Shown here piece by piece: positions 10,420-23,000 of a DNA stretch of 41,501 nucleotides. Both the position numbers and the translations under genes were made by a program. The stretch comes from Euprymna scolopes (taxonomy: Eukaryota > Mollusca > Cephalopoda > Sepiida > Sepiolidae), in the NCBI GenBank assembly GCA_024364805.1, contig CM044499.1, forward strand, positions 88,763,700 through 88,805,200. Direction: 5' to 3'. The notes beneath the pieces were generated by a model, which ran no database searches, had not been told where the DNA came from, and worked only from the letters and a program-made list of their open reading frames with translations. How positions within the stretch are numbered: position 1 is the first letter of the stretch; every line of letters begins with the position of its first letter.

Positions 10420-13400
10420 TATTTATTGTGGCCTACAATTTGAATAGTTTTCTTTCTTTTTTTTTGTAAGAGGAGGTGAAGGTGAGAGTGTAGTGATATG
10501 AGAAGGCATGGGAAAAGAAAGGAGAAAAATGAAATTAGAACAGCAAAGCAGACTACACTGTGTCTTAGCAAAGAGTTTTTGGCTTTGAACTCGCAGCGTT
10601 GTGGAATAGTGATCAGAGAAAAATGATGGCTTAATAATAAAAAAACAGTTAAGAAAAATATGCTTGAGAAAGAAAAATACAATGTTGGTTGAAAAACTAT
10701 ACAAACAGATAAGTGAACTTTGAACTTTTAACAAATATTAATTTTATGGAGGATGTTGACTCTGAGAAAAGAAACTTATTATTTTAACTGAATCAGACTC
10801 CTGTTGCATTCCAGCATTAAATTGTTCAGTTTAACTTTTCTCATGTGTTCTCATCTTGTGCATTTTATTGTAGACATTAGAGAATTTAGGGAACATACCT
10901 CCTTCAAGCAAAACTCTGGCAAAATAAAAATGTTCAATTGTGTTGGTTATTGATAATAGTTTCAGCCACATTATTTACTACTTTTTGCTTTTTATTGTTT
11001 CTATTGATTTTTTTATAGACTGTTTATCATTGTTTTTGTTATATTTTATCATTGCTATTTGTTTATTTATGTTTTATTTATTACTATCTATATGTAGCAG
11101 GTGTTGTCAGTCTTTATTTTCATTTAATTTCAAGCAAGACCTTCCTTTTTGCTTTTTATCAAATTATTATTTTAAATAGTATTCCCATAGGTACATTTAC
11201 TTACAGCATACTTTGATCATTAAATTATCATGAATTAATTGAACCAAATTGTTACAAAACTATAACCAATTTTGTTAAGACATGTTTTAACTTTTTATAA
11301 AACTGCAAATAATTTCTAAAACTTTCAATTTTTTAATACATGGGTTTAGCTGTTTTACAGCATATCAGCCCTTCTCAGGTTCAAGCATGTTGGCAAAAGT
11401 TCTTATGCTTCAAATTATTTATTTCTATTATCAAATATTTATTTGCTTAGTTTCGTTGTTTAGAATTTTTTTTTGTTTTTGTAGAATACGACTGAATTTT
11501 GCAAAAGGAAAGAAAAAAAAACCCAATAACATCAATGTTTAGTGTATTTAAGTCAGGAAGCCAATATTTTCTGACAGACTAGTAGCATCAGATTTAATAT
11601 ATGTGGATTTGTTAAAAATATTTACGTAAAAACATAACTTTCTATTTGACAGTCTAAAGGCTTCCAAATTCCTTTCAAATTTTCGGGGGTCACAAAGTAA
11701 TCCATTCTCTTTTTTCCAACTAATGACAAATGATTAAAATGGCCAACTTGTTTACAAAGAAATTGAAATGTATTCTGGTGGATTAATTTTGTAATTAAAT
11801 TATTTACTACTAGGCCTCTTGATTCCTTGGGTGAACATAGGGCCGCAATGACTCTCCTCCAATGGACCCAGTTCTGGCTGGTCCTCTTCAGTTCAGCCCA
11901 TGTCATTCCAGCAGCCCTGCCTCTTTTCCATGTCTGCCTCGGGCAACCAATTGCCTTGCAGGTTCCATTCAAGGGCCTGCCTGGTGATTTTGGATGCAGG
12001 CTTCTGCAAGGTGTGGCCAATCCAGTTCCATTTTCGTCTTTTGATCTTTATCTCCATTGGAGTTTGGTTGGTTTTGTCCCACAGTTGTTCATTGGAGATA
12101 GTCTCTGGCCATCTGATGTTTAGGGTGTTTCTGAGACATATGTTGGTGAATGTCTGGAGTTTGTAGGTGTTGGTCACTCTCCATGTTTCTGAGCCATACA
12201 GTAGAACCGACTTCACATTGGTGCTGAAAATTTGGATTTTATTCCGGAGTGAGAGAGTTGTTGTTCTCCAGATTAGTCTTAAAATGCTGAATGCGTGTCT
12301 GGTTTTGCTTATCCGGCGCTTGATGTCCTCATCTGTTCCTCCATCCCTGCTGACAACATTGCCCAGGTACACAAACTTGTCAACCTCTCTAATGTTCTCT
12401 TGTTGTAGTTGCACTGGATCTTGCCTTCTGTTATTTACCCTCATGACCTCTGTCTTCCCGATGTTGATCTGGAGTCCAGTCTTTTCAGCTTCCTCTGCCA
12501 CATGACATAACTTCTCCTGCACATCTTGAAACCTGTATGGAAGGAGGCTGATGTCATCTGCACAGTCCAGGTCCTCCACCTGTTTTGTAAAATTTCACTG
12601 GATACCCGTCCTCTGTCCTGCCGTGGATCATTTCATGACCATTTCGACCACCACCAGAAATATTGGTGAGAGCAGGCAACCTTGACGGACGCCAGTTTGT
12701 ATGGTGAAAGGTTCCATCAGTTTCCCGTCATGGATCACTTGACAGGTGGCACCCTCGTACATCTGTTGTATGATAGTGACAAACTTTGGAGGAAAGCCAT
12801 AGTGATGCAACAGTCTTCAGATGATGCATGGTTATGATGTGGTCCATGCATGAGTGGTCCTGTCGGAAGCCAGCCTGTTCGTTCCAAAGTGTCTTGTCTA
12901 AGGCGATCTTCAGCTTCTTGAGAATGATTCTGCTCAGTATTACTTTTGATTGTTTTTTTTTTCAACTTTTAGAATTATAAGTAACTAGCAATACTTCTGG
13001 TCCGGCATTGCTCAGGAAAATTGTGAAAACTAAGAATTGCAGAAGTAAAAGAACACCAGAAATAAAAGAACTGGAAAAACTCTTCACTCCAAATGCTAAG
13101 CCTTTTATCCACAATATAAAAATCTTCATAAATAAAACTACATATTATACCAATATGAAAACAATAAAGATAAATGGCACAACTTTATAAATATACAGAT
13201 AGCATTAAGATTAACTAAGAGATAGAAGTGCAAAATCAGTAACAAGGCCGAGAGAAAGGAGTACTGATTATGAGGTGGATGGAGGGAAGGTGGTAACTCT
13301 TTATTATGTAGTAGTAAACATTTTACTATGTTTATTTTTTTTTTAATAAGATCTTTAAAATAAAATATTTTTTTTAGTATATTACACCTTTGTATTTTTT

Positions 13401-14529
13401 ATCAAAGAATAGTAAATAAAAAAGGTGTAAGATAGTTGCAAGAAAGGCACATGAGAAGTGACGCCAATTACAAATTGGTACCAAGAAAAAATAAAAAGAT
13501 TTTATGCCTCTTTTCTAAACACTCAGTATCATGTGAGGATCAAGAGTAAGTGGGAAAGTAGTGGCACTCTCCCGTGCATCTGTGTGTAGTAGCGAATGAA
13601 AACGGAACTTTTGGATCACCCTTGCTAACAGTGGATCCATAAACTTGCCTTGAAATGGGTATTCCTGCTGTTAACTCATAAAGCAATCAGAATTCTTAAA
13701 TTCCTCTTTTGGTAATTAAATTTTATGGCCATTCCTGTAACAATGTGAATTATCATTAAAAATAAAATTGATAGTTTTTGCATTTGCAATACTTTTTGTA
13801 CTAGCCGAAGATACGTCCTCGACAATCAGTCCAACAGTGGATTTGTTGCTGTCGGGCTGGGGTATGGTTCTGCTGAGCCATCAAAGTTCGATCCTCCCAC
13901 GCTTTACTTTCTCTCTCAGAAGGAATTGTTTTTTTCCGAATCACCTGGGGTGCCTCTACTAGGGAATGCCGATATAGAGTTGCTCAGTCATTTTCTGTAG
14001 GCCAGAGCACACTTCATCTTGTGTGCTTGCTTTTCAAAACCTCACCTGACCTTGTGTCTAACTTTCTGCAGAAAATATAAATAAAAATCCTTTTTTATAT
14101 CTAAATGAAAATTTGTGGAGATATACAAAACAATCAAAATTAGTGGACAATTGTATTTTGTTAGAAAAGAGTGTTAAAAATGGCAAACATTGGAATAACG
14201 TTTAAGATGTATCTAATTTTCATAACATAAGGTGAGTTCTTTTAAAGCTGTGAAAAGTCCATTTTCCACACTTAAAATGGTGATTAAATTTTATATAAAA
14301 TCGATCTGTCACGTCTACCATTTGAAAAGGGAAGTTTTTCCAAAATTAATAATGGATATTGTCGCAGACATAACAAGTAAGACATTTGTATCCAATACAA
14401 CTGAAAATATATATATATATATATATATGTATGTACTTATTAATTTGTAAATCGCCACTTGTTTTCATCTCCTTTCACCAACAACGACAATATTTCATTC
14501 CTCGCATTGTGATAATCTTCTAAATCTCT

Positions 14530-14608
<79 letters not shown>

Positions 14609-17045
14609 TAGCATGGATGCCCGGCATTGCCCGGGTGTTCGGAGGTGTGTGCTGAGCAAAAAAAGAAAAAAAAGAAAGTGGTAGTAGGAAGGCAGGCTCG
14701 AACCCGTACCGCGAAGGAGGAAAAGAATGGGAAAAAACGTGAAGTCTTTGCTGTTACAACCACCGCCAAACCGGAAGTGACGTATGTTTAAATTAAGCCT
14801 AGACAATTGAAAAGAGAGGATGACTTTAAAAAATATCAGCAAAAAAAGCAATCCCTCCCTGTAGAAAAGTACCCAGTTGATGGTGAAGAAATTAATGTTT
14901 TTAGCCAATTTTTGGTATTTGTCGTCTGAAGGGTCGAGCTTCAAAACGATACTGATCTTGTGAAAATCCGCCGCCTCTGTCGAAAGTTTTAGGCAGACAT
15001 GCAAACATACATACATAGATTTATATATTAGTAGCTCAAATTTTCGACCCAAACTGATTAAAAAGCTTGCCCCATCTCTAAATACCCTTTATGTATGATT
15101 TCAAATGTGTAGACCAGAAATTGTTGGAGTAATTTGGTAGAGACCGCAGCGGTCAAATTTTTTTAAACTTTGACCCCTATTATGATCCCTTAACATTTAT
15201 TGTTTTGGGCTCAAATCAAGTTATTAAGTTATATCCATGTCCAAGGAGCTATATCTAAAATTTCAAGCATTTATACCCAAAATTGGCAGAGGAGTTTGGT
15301 AGAGTTCTTAAAGGTCAAATCGTTGAACGTTGACTCCCTAACAGATAAATTTCTGGCCGAAAATGGATTACAAAGATTTTCCCAAATTTCAATACCCGTT
15401 ATATAAAATTTCAAGTCTGTAGACTGAAAATTAACAGTTATTGCGTGAGGAAATGTACACACATACACACAGACAAACACTTTCACTTTTATAGATATAT
15501 AGATAGATATATATAAACTGTGTCAATCGCTTTATTGCAAGATTCGTAAGATATCAATATTTTACTAAATATACGTCACAACAAAATGAAAATTATATGA
15601 CCAGACAATAGCTTTAAGGTTAGTTATTTCCAAAATTTTTATTAAAATCCATGCGATATTCACAAAGTTATGACATTTTATTCTTTATCGAAGAATTTCC
15701 ACTGTCCATCACTTTATTGCAGATCTCTTAAAATGTTGTTTTAGGCCAAAAATACAATGTCTTGTGAACTTTACTTTTTATTATATTTTTCTGTCAAAGA
15801 ATAATAAACAAAAACATATCCTAAGTATAAGCCTCATATAAATTAATTATTTATCAACATATCTACCATTTTTTTAAATAACTTAAAACAACCTTTTGTC
15901 CCCTGAGGAAGTCAATTGTTTGAGCTTAAAAGGGAGTTATAGCTCTAGCAACATCGACTATGTTCCTCCACAAGGCATCCTTGGAAGTAAATTGCTCTCC
16001 TCCCTCATAAACTCCTCTTTTTAATATTGACTAGAGATATTCATTGGCATTAAAGTCTAGAGAACACGGTGGTCAGGTCATGAGAGTTTCCCCAACGAAT
16101 CTCATAGATTCAAGGAAAACTGCAGTTTCCCCAAGCAGAATGGTATAGTACATTGTCATGTATAAAAATCATCTGAAAGCGACGTGATAATGGTAGGTCA
16201 TCTAGCCATGTCGATAAATGATTATCCAAAACGGCTGTATACACATTGCTTGTAAGTTTCACACCCTCTGGCACTCGGCATGGTCCATCCAACTTATCCC
16301 CAATGATTCCTGCCCAAAACATGATGCCTCCACTTCCTTTTTGGCGATGAACTCTGTAAGGGGTCGGAGTTCCGTTCGGGTTTCAAGCTTTGGTACATCT
16401 ATCCGGACCGTCAAGAGAAAATAGGACCTGTTGGAAATCCATTTCTGTGTCCAATTTGTTTTTCCCTATGTTGTTTTCTCAATGGATGCCTTTGAAGAGG
16501 TTTGATGTTCCTTGCAGTCACATTTAACACATTGTATCCGACCTGCCTGGATCTTGGAGCGATTCCAGCTTTTTCAAAAACGGAAGCACTGGTGCTGTTT
16601 GTCTTTCAGATCGGGATATTCAGAAAACTTGTAGGGAAGTCATCCCTACAAGTTTTCTGAATATTACAATCTGAAAGATTTCTCCTGGTTCCCTTATTTT
16701 TCTGGATTTGGTGTTCGGTCAAGTGATCCCTTTCCAGCTCTGTGGCTAAATCTTTGATGGACAATCCTTCTGCGAGTCCAGTAACTATCCTTTGCCTTTC
16801 GATAACCTTTAATCGCCTGATTTTTTGGCATTTTAAGAGATCTGCAATAAAGCGATGGACAGTATAATTTCCTTGATAATAAATAAAATGCCATAACTTC
16901 GTGAATATGGCATGAATTTGAATAAAATTTTGAGAAATAACTAACCTTAAAGTAACCCTTTGATGGTACAATTTTCATTTTTTTTCTGACATATATTTAG
17001 TAAAATATTGATATTTTACTAATCTGCAATAAAGCGATTGACACA

Positions 17046-17095
<50 letters not shown>

Positions 17096-20000
17096 TAGCA
17101 AAAGTATCTGTCGTTGACTGGGTTCAGAAACAGCTAACAGAAAATGGACTCTGATTTATGAAAGTATGACAGGTTATGAAAAGCAAGGGTTGTAAAGAGA
17201 TAGCTTCGAATTTGGGGGTATCAAAACCAAAGTAAAATATGATGAAAGTAAAAATAAAATAGATAAATCCCATAATTTATTATACCATACCTGTTCACAC
17301 TGAAACACTTATCACAATATTTTGTGGATCTATATTGAAAAACCTTGTTAAACTTTGTGACATATTTCCATTCTATGGAGGTCAGGTGCGAACGAACACC
17401 CCATAATTTTATTATACCATATTTCTTCAAATTGAAACATAATTATCAAAGTATACTTACGCAAATAGATATGAAAAGTCTTTATTAAAGTTTATGCCTA
17501 TTTCCATTCTATGGAGGGCAGGCACGAACGCAGACCCTACAATTTTATTATACCATCCCTATTTAAGTTAAAACATACTTATCAAAGTATTCTTATGTAC
17601 ATCTATATCAAAAACACTTGTAAACGTTTTTTTTTATTTTTTATTTCCATACTATGTTGACCAGGCGCGAACGCAGACCCCACAATTTTAATGAACCACC
17701 GTTCTGCCAGATCAAACATACCCATTCCTGTGTCTCAATACATCTGCTATCATTATATGTAATCAGTTTTTTTAAAATAGTCAACCATATAGGAGCCAAT
17801 TCGTGACCAGACACACACACAGCTTTATATTATAGATATATATTCATTTTACACAATAAAAGGATTAATCTTCTCCACACTCAGAAAATTCTCACCTGTT
17901 TCCAAAGCATCGGGCCGAATATCATCATCACTTGGCTGTTTAATATTCCATTTGGTTAATGGAAGGTTCTCGTAATCCTCAAGAGATCGTAATGGCACCA
18001 TCTTCATACTTGGTCCAGAATAGTGAGGAATGAAGCAAGTCTTCTTACTTCTTACGATGTGCTTCAAAATCTGGTCTGTCGCTACTTCCTCATCCATACT
18101 TAAATAAATGGAAATGCGGTTACTGTCTTGGAATTCTGGAAGGCTTAGCAACTGAAAAAGAAATTAAACAAAAAAACAATCGTTAAAATAGATCTATATT
18201 ACCAGATAGAGCACAGAATTTCGTGTCTTCCCTCCATGGGAAAATAACTGGTACTGACGAATAACAGAAAATCGATATTAGAATTGCTCTTTTTATCATC
18301 CCATCTGGCAATAATGCAACCTCGTGCACAAACCACATTACCAGAAGATATCACTTTCAGATTGAACTCCAACATGGTTAAACAATATTTCTTTCACTGT
18401 TCCATTTTTATCTGTACTTCTTACAGTCTTATTAAATACTTATATACTTATCAGCAATGCTTTAAGAAAACTACCATACCTTTGTTATATTTGCATTGTT
18501 ACTGTGTAAAATCTTAGCAATTTTTCATTCTTCTATTTCAACATGCATACCTGTGATTCAAGATAAATAAAGCCTTATTAATTGGTTTTCATACGTCTTC
18601 AGTGTTCAATTTATTCATCTAGAATCTAATCCAAAATGGACCAATTTCTGAAGCCACAGTGTTTCTATGGTTACCCTTCAGTGCCTGATTCTGCAGACCA
18701 TTGGACACTAACTAGCAAACTAGACTTTCTTACCAATTACATTTCTCATCCAGTGCACGAATAGCAAATTGTGACTCATATGAATCAGCCATCACTAAAC
18801 TCCAGTCTGAAGCCCTCTGATAGAATATTTCAATTAAAAGACAAATATGAACAGGTAAAATTATAGAAGAATAAAAAGGCGTATCAAATGATGTATAGGT
18901 TGTTTAAACAGTTACATTAAATTTAGCTTGAATCTGCAGTTTTTGAAAAAATTACAAGTCCGGACTTTCTTTTGGCCGCCTGTGTACATTGCTATTCACA
19001 TGTAACTTTGACAATATGACAAATGGTAAAAATCTTCTTGTAGACTGTGGCGCTACAGCACATGTTATCACCAAGGAATCTGATTTCATTAATTTGGATT
19101 CAAACTTTAATCCACAGAATCATTTTGTCGAACTTGCCGACGGTAGTCAAATAAATGATATAGTCTTGAAAAGAGACAATGCTAAAATATCACTAAAAAA
19201 ATAATAAAGGCGAAATTTGTAACTGTATTCTAAAAAAATGTTTTTTGATACCGACATTTAAGCAAGGCATATTTTCTGTACAGGCGCGAATATAAAGTTT
19301 GGCCAAAACAAGTAAAAATTGAGATACCCAAATGGAACTGTATTTGACATGAAAGAAACTGGCTGACTATATTATTTAAAAAGTATGGTTCCCTCAAAAA
19401 CTGCCTGTCACGACTTGGAAACCTGGCAGAAAATTGTGAGACACTGCAATACAGCTGATATTAAAAAATTACCAAATGTAGTCGAAGGCATGAAAATAAT
19501 ACCTTTAAACGATCTCCCAAATTGTGATGTTTGTGCACAGGGAAAAATGGCGAAATATATTAGCAAAACACCAGACAGAAAGGCTACAAAAATTCTCACT
19601 TGTGCACTGTGACTTGGCAGGCCCGAAAAGCTCGATGGGAAGAGATAATTTAAGATATACATTGAATTTTATTGATGATTATTCAAGATAATTATGGTTT
19701 ATTTTCTAAAAAACAAATCCTTATTTAAACGCTCCAATTGACTGTGAGAGTTAGATTTATTCCCCTCCCCGAGGGATTTAAAATCAAAAATAAAAATTTT
19801 GTATGGAAACTGAATCGCTGTACAGTCTAAAACAAAGCACTCAGAATTGGAATTTAACACTCCATAATTATTTAATAGAACAAGAATTCAAGTAATGTCC
19901 TGTAGACGTGTGCCTATATACTAAAAATATAGGTAATAAATTGTTGATTTTGTTTTTTTGGGTTGACGATATATTACTCGTTTCAAATTGTGACAACACT

Positions 20001-23000
20001 TTAAAAGATGTTAAAAATAAATTAAATAAAAGATTAAAAATGGCCGATCTTGGACTATTGTAATCGTTCCTCAGTATAAAGTTTACCTGTGAAAATGAAA
20101 CTATAACAATGAACCAATCTCGGTACATTGAAAAAATCTTGCTGAAATTTGGAATGTGAGACTGCAAACCACGTATAACTCCTGTTGAGATTGATATAAA
20201 TAAGAATATAGAGACCGAAACTAAATTAATAGATCAGGGGTCTACATTGGGAGTGAAACAATCGCATTTGTGAGTGATTTTTCAAAGTGGCGACTAGAAA
20301 TAATGAAACACTTATCTTTTGGCGATTGTATTTCTTTCACTGACAATCTTCCAAAGCTCACTAATGAGTGAAAAATATCTTTCTGCCTTTTTTTTTTAAT
20401 AAAACGAACAAAGTTAAATTATTTAAACAATAAAAGTTTAATAGAGCAATATACTCTTCTTTTAACGAAAGCTGTTTTAAAAAACATTTGAAAAAATTAG
20501 AATGTTTATACCTTCAAGTATCAACATAAAATGTGTTGTATATTTAGAATCACACTTATTTAAAAATATACAGAAAAAACTTTATTATGCAGATAATCAT
20601 CACAGAACGAAGATGTCATATTCGAAAAAAATCATGGGTTTGGCTAGTAACTTTTCTATTTGGCTAGTAAACAAAAATATTTAGTTGTCAAAGGTCAACT
20701 AAAGATAAATTTGTCCATAGAGCCCTGTAGATGATCGATTATACAGAGAAATTATTGGAAGCCTAATCTATTTAATTCATTTGATGACTGCCACTAGGCC
20801 TGATATATGTTATACTGTAACAAAGCTATCTCAAAACTTATCAAAACCGACAATTAAGGACTTAACTCGTGCAAAACAAGTCCTTCATCTAAAAGGAACC
20901 AAGACACAATCTTTAATATTTAAAAAGTTGATATGTCCCCTAAATTCAGAAGGATTTTCAGATTCAGATTGGGGTAACTGAGGATCGAAAAAGTATAATG
21001 GGATACTGTTTTAGGCTGTCAAAGACTGAACCTATGGTCTCCTGGAAAACTAAAAAACAACAAATTGTTGCCCTTTTTACATGTGGAGCAGAGTTTGTGG
21101 CACTTACACACTCAGAATAGGAGGCAATTTTTCTAAATACCCTTCTAAAGTCTATTTTAAAACCAGATCTAAGTAAAAAACCAGTAGTAATTCATTGTAA
21201 CAATCAGAATAGTATCTTATTAGCAAATAATTTTATGATTCATCAAAGGTCGAAGCATAGTGATATCAGATATCATTTCATAAGGGATGAAATAAGTAAA
21301 AAATCTATTTCTCTTAGTTATGTAACATCTGAGAATAATATAGCCGATATTTTCAATAAACCTATAAAAAGGATAAAATTAAAACATTTTATGGCCAAAC
21401 TTTTTGGAATTAAATCATGAATAAATCTAGTTTCAGAAACCCAAAATGAGAAGTTGAAACCACACGAAAGGGAAAAAGAAATGATAATAATAGATTGTAA
21501 ATTGGCTCAGGTATGACGATAAACTACGATCAATTCTTTTTTCTCTCTTGTTTTCCTAACCAAATTAACCAACTAACATATCTAACAGAATGTTTGGAGT
21601 TTTTGTTTAACAAAAAACAAGTGTACATCTGTATTTAAATGTATATATTTGAAAAGTGTGTATATCTATAATGTATATGTATATATTTGAAAAGTGTGTA
21701 TATCTATAATGTATATGTATATATTTGAAAAGTGTGTATATCTATAATGTATATGTATATATTTGAAAAGTGTGTATATCTATAATGTATATGTATATAT
21801 TTGAAAAGTGTGTATATCTATAATGTATATGTATATATTTGAAAAGTGTGTATATCTATAATGTATATGTATATATTTGAAAAGTGTGTATATCTATAAT
21901 GTATATGTATATATTTGAAAAGTGTGTATGTCTATAATGTATATGTATATTTGAAAAGCGTGTATGTCTATAATGTATATGTATATTTGAAAAGCGTGTA
22001 TATCTATAATGTATATGTATATTTGAAAAGTGTGTATATCTATAATGTATATGCATATATTTGAAAAGTGTGTATATCTATAATGTATATGTATNNNNNN
22101 NNNNNNNNNNNNNNNNNNNNNNNNNNNNNNNNNNNNNNNNNNNNNNNNNNNNNNNNNNNNNNNNNNNNNNNNNNNNNNNNNNNNNNNNNNNNNNNNNNNN
22201 NNNNNNNNNNNNNNNNNNNNNNNNNNNNNNNNNNNNNNNNNNNNNNNNNNNNNNNNNNNNNNNNNNNNNNNNNNNNNNNNNNNNNNNNNNNNNNNNNNNN
22301 NNNNNNNNNNNNNNNNNNNNNNNNNNNNNNNNNNNNNNNNNNNNNNNNNNNNNNNNNNNNNNNNNNNNNNNNNNNNNNNNNNNNNNNNNNNNNNNNNNNN
22401 NNNNNNNNNNNNNNNNNNNNNNNNNNNNNNNNNNNNNNNNNNNNNNNNNNNNNNNNNNNNNNNNNNNNNNNNNNNNNNNNNNNNNNNNNNNNNNNNNNNN
22501 NNNNNNNNNNNNNNNNNNNNNNNNNNNNNNNNNNNNNNNNNNNNNNNNNNNNNNNNNNNNNNNNNNNNNNNNNNNNNNNNNNNNNNNNNNNNNNNNNNNN
22601 NNNNNNNNNNNNNNNNNNNNNNNNNNNNNNNNNNNNNNNNNNNNNNNNNNNNNNNNNNNNNNNNNNNNNNNNNNNNNNNNNNNNNNNNNNNNNNNNNNNN
22701 NNNNNNNNNNNNNNNNNNNNNNNNNNNNNNNNNNNNNNGTGTATATCTATGTATATGTATATATTTGAAAAGTGTGTACATCTGTAATGTATATGTATAT
22801 ATTTGAATTTTTTTTTTTCCCCCTTTTTTTTTCTTTTTTTTTTTTTTTAATATTTTTCTTCCTTTGAAGATTGTAATGCTGAGTATGGGGCAGCCAAACC
22901 AGCTGCTAACATTGCCCCGCTTTTTTATTGAAGCCAACCGAGAGCTCTTTTTAGTATCCTCGCTGTTCCGTTAAGTGCAATTGTCTGAATCTCTTTTGCA

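Larger units (their letters stand above)
15517..17048 (-). mobile_element. Tc1-type DNA transposon with IR/DR ends, decayed
   Basis: About 1.53 kb bounded by inverted repeats of about 210 bp. Each end has two direct copies of a transposase-site-like motif: CTGTGTCAATCGCTTTATTG at 15518 and CTGTCCATCACTTTATTGCA at 15702, answered on the other side by TGCAATAAAGCGATGGACAG (16843-16862) and TGCAATAAAGCGATTGACAC (17025-17044). This is the IR/DR layout known from Sleeping Beauty-like Tc1 elements. The flanks are TA microsatellite, fitting TA target choice. Inside lies a broken transposase on the minus strand. Non-autonomous now. Confidence 0.92.

Noticed and set aside
10386-10734. Leu/Ser/Phe-rich frames near the GA run in intron 2
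   Set aside because: Low-complexity translation of GA and A-rich DNA; no motif.
11893-12579. Host gene for a craniofacial development protein 2-like product
   Set aside because: Automatic annotation often gives this name to RTE-clade LINE open frames; the RT motifs show it is a LINE.
14531-15052. 173-codon open frame on the minus strand
   Set aside because: It runs through the (AT)n microsatellite and the non-coding dispersed repeat copy 1; the same interval in copy 2 is not kept open as one frame.
21626-22805. Regular repeats that might suggest a CRISPR-like array
   Set aside because: The 38-bp units are contiguous with no unique spacers; it is a eukaryotic minisatellite.
21894-22937. Long open frame of 347 codons on the minus strand
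   Set aside because: Most of it is the N gap, and the rest is minisatellite translation; not a gene.
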